From Reticulitermes lucifugus (Eukaryota; Arthropoda; Insecta; Blattodea; Rhinotermitidae), in NCBI GenBank assembly GCA_026260175.1, contig JAKCWW010000802.1, positions 1 through 64,000 on the forward strand: DNA of 64,000 nt. Reading direction: 5' to 3'. How positions within the stretch are numbered: the first letter of the stretch is position 1; each line of letters opens with the position of its first letter. A program made the position numbers and the translations under genes. Positions 1 to 11,483 of this stretch are shown here, in pieces. The notes beneath the pieces are model-generated. The model was given only the letters and a program-made list of their open reading frames with translations. It was not told where the DNA came from and ran no database searches.

Positions 1-64
1 ATCACTATATCACTATATCACTGTATCACTATATCACTGTATCACTGTATAACTATATCACTGG
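1..64. repeat. Octamer microsatellite, ATCACTRT unit, cut by window edge
   Basis: Eight back-to-back 8-bp units read atcactat or atcactgt, with one ataactat variant and a final atcactgg. The array begins before the window, so its full length is unknown. It carries no open frame of note. Confidence 0.9.
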
Positions 65-1780
65 AGCATCTTCATACACTTTCAACACTTTCCGCCGTTC
101 TGGGACAAGAAATAGAATAAAAATGTGACATTTCTTATTTCCCGTCCTTTTCATAACACCTCGCGTTTCTCTCTATATAATACGAGCATACTACTTACAA
201 TCTCATTGACTTAATTTTAAGAGTCTTACCGAGAAAACGTAAATTAAATTGGAGGCATAGCTCTATATTTTGAAAAGACGTCTGTCACTTACATAGGTCA
301 TTAAAATCGCTAGAATAATCAATGTACATTCTTAAGTGGGTACCACTGATATCTGCCTAACCTTCAGCTGTAGTTCTGTCATTTCGTCTTGTTCGTTTCG
401 TCTAAAATGTACTGCATTTACAGTAACAGTGGACAGATAAAATGCATAAAGAAAAATAAGGATTTTAAAGTTATTCTAGCGGTACAATTAATGGCCACTT
501 GGACGTCATAAAAATCCATTATTCAATTAAGACTTAACCCTTTCTAAAGGCGCAGTAACCAAGTACCCATGATTTAAATACTATCATCTATGAAGTAGCA
601 GCCGTATCGACCTGTCCTTATAAGGATATTTCGTCGGTTGGTATCCTCATTTTTTATACGTTAATACCCCTTTCTCTCAGTAATTGCTCTGTCCGCATAA
701 CCATGCATCATCTCCGTTTCGTGCACACCTCATTATTTCCAACTTTTAATTCAAACAATGTCCCATCTTTCTACTCCCATTCATCTTAATTTCAGAACTA
801 TAAAATTGTCTCCCTTTTAAACTCTTATCCGTGAAGAATTTATCCTTATGTGTACCTCACTCTTGATAGTCTCATTCTTTATAGATGTCGCATGGAACAC
901 GGAGTAAAAGGAGTGCTACGTGAAGAGGCCGCCGATCGTCTCTTTATTTTATGTTACGTTATGTAGATAGCAGCACTGTTACTTCCCTCTAGCAGTACTA
1001 TACTGTTTGGCCATAAGCTGAGGAGAACACTGTAAAAATAATGTGACTGGACCGACAAGAAGAACTATAAACATAGTCGAGTGAAAATGTGGTGAAATGT
1101 TAATGTTTCCGTATCCCTGAAAAAAATAACGTGAAACACTTTTCTTCCCAAGAGTATCACAAAACTGTTCCTTAGTTATTACAACGCCGAACTTCTAAAC
1201 CACTGTTGCCCAACCAGGGTTCTGTTGAACCTTAGATTTCTGCGAGAAAACGTGAAATAAATAAATAAAGTTCTGGAATACCGCGAAAAATTCCAAATAT
1301 ACTTCGAAACAATGCAAAAATAAAAAAGACAGAAAATATTTTCTAATGTGTCTTACAGTGTAAGCTGACATTATATATATCTATACACTTATACACTTTC
1401 TGAAAAATAACTTAGCACTAACTGAATTGCGTTTCCAGCCATCAGCTTTTTCTGGTCTGTTAACCTTCTCATCGGTGGGGATATGAAAAAGTATTTTTGG
1501 GGTTTCTCCGTGGAAAAAAGGTTGGAAAACCCTGCTCTAAATCATAATATTGTTCTATAGTAAGCCATGTTTTCGACAACCCAGATTCAATTACCGGAAA
1601 ATACAAGATTTTTTTTCTTATCACAGAGCCCAGCCTACTATCGAAAGGGCACCAGGGTATTTTACTAGTGGGCAAAGTGGCTGGAGCGTGAAGTTCACCA
1701 CTAAGATTTATTTAGTGTCAAGGTAGGATTGCGTACTGTTACACCTCCACTTCACCGTACGTCTTCATGGAGTGTTACAT
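65..1780. other. Anonymous AT-rich DNA, no gene seen
   Basis: No recognisable gene, RNA or transposon was found here. The only open frame of note is a 68-codon frame on the minus strand at 1469-1675, with no recognisable motif and no homology I can name. Short poly-A and TA runs occur around 1370-1390. Confidence 0.6.
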
Positions 1781-1896
1781 AATTAAGTTATGTTAATTAA
1801 GGTTAATTAATTAAGGCGAATCAATTGAGGTTAATTAATTAAGATTAATCAATGAATGTTAATTAATTAAGGTTAATTAATTAATTAAGATTAATT
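1781..1896. repeat. Degenerate TTAATTAA-rich tandem patch
   Basis: About 115 bp made of imperfect units of the form ggTTAATTAATTAAg, interrupted by cgaatcaattga and gattaatcaatgaat variants. Because TTAATTAA is self-complementary, the patch is also a series of small palindromes. It is probably a simple-sequence expansion; no element border is visible. Confidence 0.85.
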
Positions 1897-1984
1897 TTAT
1901 TTTACCTTTAAGTCTCTTCTCTACGTAAGCTTCAAATATTAAGTGTAAAGTTGTGTCTATGGACTCCACGCAGGAATAAGTGGC

Positions 1985-2205
1985 TGTTGAAGCACAGCCG
2001 CACACATTGTTAACCTCGGCACTAGATGGAGGTGAATGGTCAGCTTCCCCCTCCTCCCCCCGAGAAACAGTTCGCTTTACCCATTGAACAGGAAGCTGTG
2101 TTAGGCCAGAAGACGGTCTGGAAGCTTTGGAAAATAGAAAAGCCTCTTGCCTCTGTTTAGAATAGAACCACGATTCCTCGATTGTCCATAGTGTTGCCTA
2201 GTCAA
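1985..2205 (-). mobile_element. SINE family A (subfamily A2), degraded, minus strand
   Basis: Read on the minus strand it matches the other family A copies. The diagnostic inner part reads, on the plus strand, acctcggcactagatggaggtgaatgg, then a CTTTACCCATTGAACAGGA-like block and a gcctcttgcctctg block shared with 10780-11078. The tRNA-like head lies at the right end and is poorly preserved (the B-box region reads aaccacgattcctcg). It is non-coding, with internal pol III promoter boxes in intact relatives. Confidence 0.75.
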
Positions 2206-2757
2206 ACATTTTAGGCATGTAAGCAAAGAGCATGAAGGAAATTTGCTATACAAATATAAGTCACGCCTTTGTTCTTGGGAATGTTTATACGTTTTTTACA
2301 AGAAACGTGTAACATAATCGAAGCTTTGCAGTCCGCAAGTTGAAGGATTAAATATGGCATTGTAAGTCTGCACTAAAGTTGGAGTATAGATTTGAACTTT
2401 ATTCGTGTCGGTAGACAGCTCGTACTTCATATCAAACTCAAGTCGACATATATTAGTTTTTCTGTTTTCCAGAAATAACATAAACACAAATTAAATTAAG
2501 ACCTGCAACTCTTATATAAAAGTTCTCAATGCAGTCTACACACATTTATAACATAAATTCTGTCTCCTTGTGTCCTGTCGTCTGTCTGCCTGGACGCAGC
2601 AAGAAGCCTCTCTAAGGCACAGTACAAAAGGGCGGTAAGTCCATCACAGTTTTGTAGCTAGCCAGTGTGTAGAGTTCAAAGCCTAAAGTGATCTCATTTG
2701 TATTAGCAAGTCTGATCACTATGCGTGATACAGTCTCTGTGATCAAGTGTCGTGTCA
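2206..2757. other. Anonymous DNA between two SINE pieces
   Basis: No gene recognised. Open frames at 2296-2487 and 2612-2836 (minus strand) have no recognisable domain. The latter runs into a SINE tail, so it is not a gene candidate. Confidence 0.5.
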
Positions 2758-2850
2758 TAAAGGTGAAAGAGGGCTCTGATGAATCTCTACTCATTCTTAA
2801 CTTCAGCATTAGACAGAGGCGAGCTCTCAGCTTCACGCTTCGGCCACTAA
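2758..2850 (-). mobile_element. SINE family A tail fragment
   Basis: On the plus strand the stretch reads ctactcattcttaacttcagcattagac, then ctctcagcttcacgcttcggcc. This is the reverse complement of the family A 3' body (a gccgaggttaa...gagtagag block). The head is missing. Confidence 0.6.
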
Positions 2851-3930
2851 ACTTTCATAGAAATTAGCAGCGATATCCAATGCTTAGGAAGTTTGTTGGG
2901 CCTAAGAGTGGACAAAAGTTTTCGTACAGCTGTTGAACACTGACCTCTTACTGAATCACCAAGGGGCTTTGATGATAAAATTCTAAATCTAGAGACGATT
3001 TCTAACTACTTAATAAAGTTAAATTTTAGAATACCAGTTCCTACATAAAGGCTAAAAATTTCTTGGTCAATTTAAGGAATTTACAGATCTAGGAAAATCT
3101 GCTTAAGAAACAATTTTATTTGTAATAAGACTTCTGTTTGAGTTATGTGTGTATATACTGTCGAGTTTTCCCACTACACGTAATGTAAACAGCACTTGAA
3201 CCATAAATTGTATTACGTCTGACCATCCATATTAATGACCGAATAAATAACAGAGCAAACCAAGCACTGGGCTAAGACACTAAGTGTTTTCTAAGGGGAG
3301 TAATGTTCCCATGAGAAAAGTGTTTCTTCCTACAAAATGCCAGAAGCAAAAACCCAATTTCTTGAGGCGATTTCTCTCGGGGTTTCCTTAGGTCGTCTGT
3401 CTTTTCTACCATGTCCTCGTCTTACAAAATGGCTTGCAGACTCTTTTCTTCATAATAAACACACGCGTCTTTATAAATAAGGTTCTTTGAAGGAAATATA
3501 TATTCGGCTATTGAAAGAATGAGGGATAGAGTTTTGGCAAGTAGCGGTCTGATTTGTATTTGGCAAGCACCAGGTTAAAGGTCTGTTCTGATTCAAGTTT
3601 CTTGTGGTTTTCTTCGGTGTTTCAAAACGACAACCAGAAATGTGCTGAAAATATGGATACAAGAATTGCAATTACTTCGAAACACGAACGCCCTAGATTG
3701 AAATATATTATAGCGGACATTCTTGTAAAATGTTCAGTGACTCAGAAACCGGGGTACATCAATGTGGAAATCTGCGAATATCATTCTGCACGCTAACAAA
3801 ATTTGTGATTTGAGACAATCATTCTAAAAAGACAAAAGAGTTACAGGGACAAACTTCGTCGGACTTCAACCGAAAATAAACATTATTTGAAAAAGTCTCC
3901 TGGAATGTGAACCCTTGTAGTGTGTTAGAA
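2851..3930. other. Anonymous DNA
   Basis: No gene recognised. An 80-codon plus-strand frame at 3554-3796 and an antisense 66-codon frame have ordinary composition and no motif. Their start codons lack supporting context such as a promoter or splice pattern. Confidence 0.5.
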
Positions 3931-3934
3931 ATTT

Positions 3935-4060
3935 ACCGATGTTTCGGAAAAGCCAGTTATATTTCTTTACTGTTATCGTGAGGAAGGGGAGCAGTTTTCT
4001 TCGAAATGTCGATAAAAATATACCAGACTACACGGCGTCATATCCTATAAGACAGCAGTC
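3935..4060 (+). ncRNA. Degenerate hammerhead-like hairpin motif in a dispersed repeat
   Basis: The core at 3978-3984 reads GTGAGGA (expected CTGANGA, so two positions are lost). It is followed by a G-rich stem arm (aggggagcag) and then GAAATGTC at 4003-4010. An opposing gatgtttcgg lies just upstream at about 3939-3948. The downstream text, ataccagactacacggcg, looks like the flank of a dispersed repeat. If it once was a hammerhead ribozyme, the altered core makes activity unlikely. Confidence 0.35.
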
Positions 4061-4239
4061 TTCCTAGGCACGGGTGTGAGAACCTCATGTGTCACTTAAG
4101 TATTGCTTGAATGTCTGCACAGAATGCCACAAATGTTTGGCGTCATGCACACAAACTCTGATAATTCCTATCCATTTCCTAAAATAAATTTTTCTTTCAT
4201 ATTTGAACAACTGATAAACTTTCAATTCAAGTGCTATAA

Positions 4240-4535
4240 ATTGGTGAACCGATAGCGTAGTTTTACAGCGACTATGCTACGGGTCAGACAACCCAGATTT
4301 AGAATTCCGGTAAGCGCAAAAAATGTTCTCTTATCCAAAATGTCCAGACCGGTTCTGGGGCCCATCCAGCCTCCTATAAAACGGGTGCCGGTTTTTTCTG
4401 AGTCCAAAACGGCCAGGGGGTAGAAGTTAACCATCACTCACATATAGTGCCAACGTTAAGAATAAGGGGAGCAATACCTCTACTCATCCCATATGACTTC
4501 ATGACATGTACATGGACAGGGACAGGTTTACCTTT
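4240..4535 (+). mobile_element. SINE family A (subfamily A1), nearly full length
   Basis: It aligns by eye over its length with the copy at 42701-42980. Shared blocks are a tRNA-like head (gaaccgatagcgtagtt, B-box-like ttagaattccggt), then tccagaccggttctggggcc, catccagcctcctataaaac and ctactcatcccatatgacttcatg, ending in ggtttacctttg. It is non-coding; transcription would rely on the internal pol III boxes, which are eroded. Confidence 0.8.
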
Positions 4536-5021
4536 GTAGCTCTAGCTTGTATGGTATTAAATCACACAAACAACAGACAAATTGATGTGCTGAAGAAATG
4601 AAGTTACTATATACCGTAAGACAATAACATGGAGCGACTGACCTGCCGTATTAAATATAAATTATACAGGTCAAATTATTTTCTAAAAACCCTACGTAAC
4701 ATTCAGCCTATAATTATATGGAGTGACGTAACAGATAATGTACATAGCATAAGAATATACTGGCTATCTTAATACCAACCTATTCTTCAAGGACTTTCAA
4801 AAAGGAGCCAGCGACGACAAAGTCATGACCACTACTATTATATCAGGCACGGAAGAGGCATCACTTTATGATTAAAATTGTAACCAAGGAGTTGTAATAA
4901 GAAAGCTGAAGCAAAAGCAGAGCAAGTCACGAGCGGTGAGAGAGAGAAAGAGATAAAGAAAGAAAGACAGTCTGTAAAATAACATAAGGTGTTTTCCATA
5001 AAAATGTTTTTTGGTACCTTG

Positions 5022-5064
5022 TCAGCCTGATGATGGTTCCTTGTATATGAGCCGAAACATGTTG
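5022..5064 (+). ncRNA. Hammerhead-ribozyme-like motif (intact core)
   Basis: CTGATGA lies at 5027-5033 and GAAA at 5054-5057. Between them is a hairpin with arms GGTTC and GAGCC. After GAAA comes CATGTT, which can form the minimal stem III (A-U and C-G pairs closing a 2-nt loop) followed by the NUH cleavage triplet. Known small type-I hammerheads of Penelope-like elements have this order. One extra U sits before the stem II arm, and stem I is only about 2 bp here, so activity is uncertain. Confidence 0.5.
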
Positions 5065-7050
5065 TAGTTATATCATACAATGCATAAAAAGAGTTAGTTG
5101 TGTTTGACGGCTACTATCCCTACATCTATAAGTCTTCTTTTAACTTTGAAGCACAAAATTGATGTGATTATATACACCGCATGTATATTAAATTCACTTC
5201 CTGCCTCAAAATAAAAGACACTTAATTCTCCATTGTAAGGGCCTATCGGTTAATAATGTTTAGGGAAATGGTTGCTGTTTATTAAAACAATCTAACGAAA
5301 CTCATAAATATATTCTGCACAAAAAATATTTGAATGTTTAAACAGGAGGTACATACTGAAACAATTATACTATTAAGGTTTAATCATGAAAATTTCGTAC
5401 CGCGATGAAGAGTGTGGGTTTAACGGTGTAATGAAAGTGAGATATGTATCCGTTTTGCATGAAGACTACATATGTGTATTCTCGGCTTTTACTTCTCGCA
5501 AAAGCCAAGGGTTTTTTCAAGAGTGATCTACAAAGACGTTGGAGGAGTGAATGCGCTGTCTCTTCCAGTTCATTCTTTGGCAGCAAATGAATGGAGACGC
5601 TGCTACAGACGACTGGCTGGCTATTTGCTTCTGCTGCGGCATGTAAAGGCAGAAGACAGAGTAAGTAATAAAATGCACTTTGGAAGAGAAAAGGAAGGTC
5701 ACATGCAGTACATCACGCTGCCCGGTAATTTGTAGGGTACTGCAGCGTGCGCAGATAAGTGGTTGCGCACACTGCAGTTATTCTACATACTTTGTACCCT
5801 TCATCGAAATTTTGCGGCGGGTGAGATGGCGGCGTGTGTGATACGGATAAGAGGTATAAGAAGTACATGGAGATTTTTAGTTGGGAAATTTGAAGGGACG
5901 AGGGAAATTTGGAGAACTTGAGCAGATGTGAGGAAAATGAAGTGGGGTTTCGAGAAACGGATTTGTAAAACATATTCAACAGGTTTAATATGAGTTACAT
6001 TTGTGGCTCCTCGATGATCATTCAGTCTGCACACAGAGAGAGTCATTTCTTAAAGAGTTGATCAAATATCAGTTTCTGAAGAAGGAATCTGCTCCACGAA
6101 AATTAGTTACTGCACTTTCGCGGCCATAGTTGTTCTCTTCTTTTGTTTAGGCCTACTCTTTATATGCTTTTCACTCTTTTTAATAACGGTTTTTATAGCT
6201 GTTTATCGCGCAGGAAAAATGCAATTAACTCCGCCATAGGGACTGGGGTTTAGAAGGCTGCACAGGCCTATAACGCAATTTCGCTACTCATGGTGTAGTG
6301 TGAAACGCTGGGACATAAGTTGGTTAATGACTGTGTCATAATGTGTGTGTGTGTTTAGTTCATACAGTATTTGCTCAAGCCTTTGCAAAGTCGTAAAAGT
6401 TTAAGGTGGTAGAACATAAGGTTCGGATTTGTTTTTTAGAGTAAGACGGGCCATAACTGATAAAAGTTATGGATCCGTACCGTATTTCATACTTTTACAA
6501 CCCTTCTGAACCCAGGTTATACGACTGGCGTAATCTGCATTAACTTTTTAACTTCCTTTGCAAGAAGTTGAACAAAGTGAACGTATTACACAGAAGTTGG
6601 TCATGTCCATTTCTCTGTTGGTCCGTCAGCATGTTTCGTAACCGAAAATGTTAACCGACGTCCTGTAACGTTTGCTATTACATGTCAACACTAATATTTG
6701 TTGCGTGCATTTCATTTCGTTTGTATCGACCCTATGAAAATAATGCATTACATGAAAGTTAAATCGAATTTAATTAGTTTTCGCAAACGAATTCATCGTA
6801 TAAATTGTAAGTATGCTTATTACATAAAACAACAGTGTCAACCATGAAATTAAGTGCAAATATTTATTAGCCGAGTCACATTTTTTAGCAGACTGCATCC
6901 GTTAATATCCCCTTTTTTCGCAGTTCGCAGACTTTAAGTCCAGCCCCACTAAGAGTATTTTAAAACATCTTATACCCCAATCTACCACCCTATTCACCAA
7001 AAATAGAAATATTCCTCAAAGCATCATGAAGAAAATATAATTTCAAATGT
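5065..7050. other. Anonymous DNA, no gene seen
   Basis: Several 60- to 88-codon frames on both strands overlap one another between 5380 and 6046, typical of chance frames in mixed-composition DNA. None has a recognisable domain. A short GT run is at about 6339-6352. No transposon ends were recognised. Confidence 0.5.
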
Positions 7051-7057
7051 TAAAATG

Positions 7058-7275
7058 CTGTTGTCACGCTTTGTACCTCTACTGGTAAGGTGCCCAGTTC
7101 GAACTTCGCCGGGACACTGGTCGTTCAGATTGAGTTTAGTTTTTTCCTTAGCACCTCCAGGAAAAATGCCCGAATACCATATTCATCAGGCTAATCTCGT
7201 TTCCTTTCAAGCACTTACCAATATATCATTCGCCGACCATCCTACCGTCGACGCTAATGTACTGTGAGACATTGT
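7058..7275 (+). mobile_element. SINE-like element (family D), tRNA-derived head
   Basis: A B-box-like cagttcgaacttcgccg is followed by a body with cacctccaggaaaaatgccc, attcatcaggctaatctcg and accatcctaccgtcgacgc. Body text of this type follows tRNA-like heads in other insect SINEs that I know. A 70-codon frame covers it but is not coding. Only one copy is in the window, so borders are approximate. Confidence 0.45.
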
Positions 7276-8116
7276 CAGAGTGGCAAATTAAAACACATTA
7301 CGAAACGTTCTTACTTGAAAAGTTTCGAAATGCGTTGTAATCTAGAGGAGATAAAAATGAAAAAAAAAATATCTCCCCCACCTCTAGTAAGATAGTCTCT
7401 TGTAAAGAACCTAATGCACCATTTTGTATTGGTGTAGATTTTTGTCATAGTCTCCAGTGTAACCTCTACTAAATATAATGCGATCAATGTAGAATACAGA
7501 CAAAAAAAAAAAGAAATTCGAGGGTGTCCCTTCTGTACAGGCACGGTCCGGGAAGTCTGAAGAAAGTCGAAATTTTCGCAAGTTGGAAATAAGTACACAT
7601 GTGGTGCACAGCATATGTATATGAAAGGGAGTTCACTTGAAATCCGAGGTCCAACACACTGGAGGCTGATCAGCTGCAGCATGATCACTCGGGCGCCTGT
7701 GTTATCAACCAGCAGTACTTTTCCGCCACTTTCATCTACGACTGCAATACCGCAAATAAAAATTTGGGGCGTGTTTCAAAAATGTTACTACTTCAGTATT
7801 TTACTCTATTTTAAAGTGGCGTATGTCTGAAATTCTGTAACCTGTAAGTGCGTTAGTCGCGGAGTGCCTGTACTCTGGAAGCGCAGTTGTGAGGACTATG
7901 GCATTTATGAGGAGCAAGAGGTGATACATTGTAGCGACTGATATTGGTGTTTTGAGTACGTGAAGCGCCGGGTTCGAGTTTAGTTTCGATATTTGTTTAT
8001 CCTGAAGGAAATCGATCTTGAAACCTTCAAGTACTCTCATTTAAAATAGGGTACAGCTGCTTCCTTGCCAATTCATAATCTATCAACATTGTAACATCGG
8101 AATTTACATAACTTAT

Positions 8117-8432
8117 GAAATTGGTAACGTAAGAAAGATACAGCAATCCCTGTACAGGCCTGGACAGGCCCTGAGGGTTCCAGGATTTTGAGGCTCCCAG
8201 ATTCCAAGACAATCGGCACATGAATATGGTAAGGTTGTCAGCCCTATGCATCGGCCTTCTTTACCCTCAATAAATATTCCTGGTGCTCATTTCTGTTAGA
8301 GGCTGAGTCGACCCTAGGGCCATAGTGCGGTCAGAAGGATTAAGTCAATCAAAAATTCTAGTGACACCATCGGGAATCGAACCCGCGCAATGCCTCAACA
8401 ACTGTGCCACCGCGTGCCCCGAAATTGGTAAC
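8117..8432 (-). mobile_element. SINE family B with 12-bp target-site duplication, minus strand
   Basis: The element body is 8129-8420. It is flanked by a perfect direct repeat, gaaattggtaac, at 8117-8128 and 8421-8432, which marks the target site. On the minus strand the tRNA-like head (right end) has gcacgcggtggcacag (A-box region) and ggttcgattcccgatgg (B box). It is followed by a body with ctgagtc, ggcctgtccaggcc and others shared with 29732-29988 and 21055-21268. The clean duplication shows L1-type target-primed insertion, as is usual for SINEs. Confidence 0.9.
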
Positions 8433-9120
8433 AAATAAAACAAGCACCAATCAAGCAATGTGACACGTTGAACACACTGTACTCCTAACACCGGCCAATA
8501 ATTCACCTACTATTCAAATAATAAGTGGACGTATGCACGAAACGTACGATACCACAAACACTGCAGCACTATCTACCAATAGCAACACACAGGAAAATAA
8601 TGTAGAAACATTTAAATAGAGATTAGAAATAAAAAAATAAAGAATAAATTTTAAAATTCTGATTACCTCGCCTCACAAACATTTAAGTGCACCAATGAAA
8701 ATAGTGACTGAGAAACCGGAAACACTCGCAAGTATGTACACAATGTTCAGTTTTAACGTGTAATTTCTAAAAGTCATAATGACAAAATATTTGAGTAATG
8801 TTAATTATATATTTTCCTCTGTATATTATGACACATGTATTAAAATTTGACTCTGGTGTTAATCTACGTCAGAAGATGGCAGTAACTGGTAGTAGGGCGG
8901 AAACCCCTCACATTGACTTATATAAATACAACTCGAAGAAGAACACGTTAAAGAATTCCGTCATTATTTTCGCCATATTCAGAAGTTTTAACAAGCTCAA
9001 CTTCATAACAAGCTACAATTTTCTAACCTTAGCACAAGACGACGTAAGCATTATAACGATTTGCACAGTACTCTTAGTATAGCAGTCAGGTATAGAATTA
9101 TTTTACCACAACTCTGGATC
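8433..9120. other. Anonymous AT-rich DNA
   Basis: A 94-codon plus-strand frame at 8798-9082 has no recognisable motif and AT-driven composition. No repeat family was recognised. Confidence 0.5.
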
Positions 9121-9124
9121 GCAG

Positions 9125-9357
9125 TGGCGTACTTATGCCATTTATCGGCTCAGTACTGGCATGCGACCTCAGTGAAGGGTGTTTGAGAAGGCCGAAATAT
9201 TTAAGAATGACCGGACATGTATGATGCATGCAAATCGCTCAGGACGCCCGTCCACAGTGAATAGTGATGACGAATACGACAACAGCCATGATTTGCGATG
9301 TCAGAACAGCAATGAGTACTGCAGCACTGTCAAGTGTAGTGAAAAGAGTGGAGATTA
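9125..9357 (+). mobile_element. Mariner-like transposase fragment, N-terminal part
   Basis: Frame 9179-9357 reads VFEKAEIFKNDRT, then a few residues, then RSGRPSTVNSDDEYDN. This matches the linker of mariner-type transposases (VFEWHKRFK-DRTSV--E-RSGRPST), between the helix-turn-helix and the catalytic core. The upstream stretch in another frame looks like decayed N-terminal sequence. The DDD/E catalytic domain is absent, so the copy is dead. No terminal inverted repeat was found. Confidence 0.75.
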
Positions 9358-9464
9358 AGTAGAAAATGGAAAAAATTTCAAACAATCTGGAAAAATAAAG
9401 CATCAATGGAATTACGAATACTTTTAATGGTTATATATACATATTGAAGTTTTGAAATGTGGTG

Positions 9465-9780
9465 CTGGAGAAGGGCGCAGATCAGTTGGGTCGATGATGA
9501 GAGAAATGAAAAAGTCTTACATATAGTCAAGGAGGAGAGGAATATCCTACATACAATAAAAGAAGAAAGGCTAACTGGACTGGTCACATCTTGCGTAGGA
9601 ACTGCCTTCTGAAACAAGTTACTGAAGGAAAGATAAGAGAAGAGACAGAAGTGAGGGAAAGACGAGGAAGAAGACGTAAGCAGGTGCTGAATGACCTTAA
9701 GGAACGAGAAAATACTGTAAATTGAAAGAAGAATCACTAGATCGCACTCTGTGGAGAACACGTTTTGGAAGAGGCTACGG
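9465..9780 (+). mobile_element. LINE 3' end (C-terminal ORF2 remnant), 5'-truncated
   Basis: The plus-strand frame around 9565-9725 reads RRKANWTGHILRRNCLLKQ and, further on, RGRRRKQVLNDLKE. This is the recurring C-terminal tail of an insect non-LTR retrotransposon ORF2. After a stop at NTVN, the next stretch (Leu-Asp-Arg-Thr-Leu-Trp then TRFGRGYGP in another frame) continues the same tail, so there is at least one frameshift and one stop. The reverse transcriptase and endonuclease domains are missing. The minus-strand frame here is a shadow. Confidence 0.85.
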
Positions 9781-10129
9781 ACCTGTCGTAAGACAGACTA
9801 CGGAATGAATGAATTTTTATTGAGTCGAATACTTGGTTGTTGGTAAGTAATGAATTCTACAGGATGTGGACGGAAGCGGCCGTGAATAATTTAACCTTTT
9901 AAAGCCCAATGGCTAGTATATACCACGTGCTGTAACATTCAGAAACTGTGCATTTTCTCCACGCAGTGCATTTGGGTTTCATATAATTTTCGCAAAAAAA
10001 ATCGACTGTTTCAATACCAAACATTAAGCGATTAGTCTTTCTAACCGAAACACACAATGTTCTCTGTGAGGTAAAAAATGAATATTTATACGTAATTCTA
10101 ATGAGCATAAGTCAGAAAAGTGTTAAGAC

Positions 10130-10265
10130 ACCGTCCTGGAATTTGCCTGGTGGGGTAAAGAAGCAACAAGGAACCTGATTTATGACAGTCGATGTGCAGC
10201 GTGGATTCGAACCGGGCACCTTCCGACAACAAGTCAGAAGCATTACTGTTGATCCAACTTGACAG
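10130..10265 (-). mobile_element. Possible tRNA-derived SINE fragment
   Basis: The plus strand contains gtggattcgaaccgggcacc, the reverse complement of a pol III B box (GGTTCGAATCC). Flanks do not match families A to C. It is kept as a low-confidence SINE head; it does not fold into a full tRNA by eye. Confidence 0.3.
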
Positions 10266-10779
10266 TTATGGTCTTTCATAAACTGACAGTGGTTAAGCTG
10301 CTTAAGCTGTTTCCTACTTCATAACACTTGAATATTCATTGCTATGCTCACAAGATCCCGCTATTAACGTCAGTGACGGAAGCACAGATGAAACAGGCGC
10401 GTTCCGCTCGGAAGCTCAGCTTATCTGACACCGGACCCCACCTTTGCACCTTGTGTCTAGCTGCAGTGTTACCCGAGATATTGGGGGATAGCTGCGTCGG
10501 TCAATGGGCGCCCAGGCAATCCGAAACTGCTCTACTTCATTAGGCGTTGTCAAGCGCAACGTAGCACTGAAGCACGTCACGCACCCACTGTCAGAGTGGC
10601 TTATGTGACTCAACACACTATGTGTTTCTTAAGAGACCAGTCTTAAACGTCACTCCATAAATTTACGTCCCACATTTACTTCCTAAGAACGTTTATTCAA
10701 ATACCAATACTCGTGCAAAATTTATAGGTATTGTTTCATGAGTAAGATCACATTTTTTAAGTTTATTTATGTCAGACAG
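10266..10779. other. Anonymous DNA with a more GC-rich centre (10360-10600)
   Basis: Two opposing frames (10328-10543 plus, 10416-10616 minus) overlap. Neither has a recognisable domain. The raised GC content could be an old repeat or a fossil exon; nothing in the sequence decides it. Confidence 0.4.
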
Positions 10780-11078
10780 GTAAAGGTAAAATTTTCCTTG
10801 TCCACGCCATGAATGCACACATGAGGAGCAGTATTACAGTTTCGCTCATTCTTAACGAGGAGACTGGATAAAGGTGAATGGTTAAGTTCACGACCCGGCC
10901 GCTTTACCCCTGGGGAAAAAACCCCCTCTTGCCCATTGAATAGGAGTCTGCGTTGGCCCCAGAGCCTAACATGCATGTTTTTGTAGAAGATACACATATC
11001 TTGCCTCTGCCGGGATTCGAACCCTCCACTGCTCAGCTCGTAACCTACTGGTTATACCGTCTACGCTATCGTGGACCA
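10780..11078 (-). mobile_element. SINE family A (subfamily A2), full length, minus strand
   Basis: It reads from a tail (taaaggtaaaattttcc) at the left to a tRNA-like head at the right: gggattcgaaccctccac is the antisense B box, and ggttataccgtctacgct covers the antisense A-box region. The body has cacgacccggccgctttacc, cttgcccattgaataggagt and tatcttgcctctgccggg. It is the best A2 reference in the window. Confidence 0.85.
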
Positions 11079-11483
11079 CTATTCGTATGAGATACAGACT
11101 TTTGTATTCCTAAGCAAGAATCTATTTTGATGCAGCCAATTCTGTTACGTATTCCTAGCCATAGGTATAGATTTCTTCTTTGTAAAATAAAACTTGCAGG
11201 CGTTAATGGGCACTGTAAGCTGCATTTAGCTATAAACAAGTTATTTGCAGAAGGAGCCTTGGTGGCGTGTCTTAAGGTAGATATCCATGTGTTAAATTGG
11301 AGGGGGCTAACGTAAATCACGAAAAACTTCGTTCATAATAGCCAATATAGCGGCCGAAATCCGAAAGGCGAATGGAGTGTTATTGGCTGCCTGACTGTAC
11401 GTAGGCATTACACAGAGAAATCTAAAAGAAAGAACTGTCATAAAATCAATCCATTATAAACCTGAAAACAGAGTGACAAGAGT
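11079..11483. other. Anonymous DNA left of the 28-bp satellite
   Basis: Two frames of 62 and 84 codons on opposite strands overlap completely (11066-11320), so they are likely chance frames. No repeat was recognised. Confidence 0.45.
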
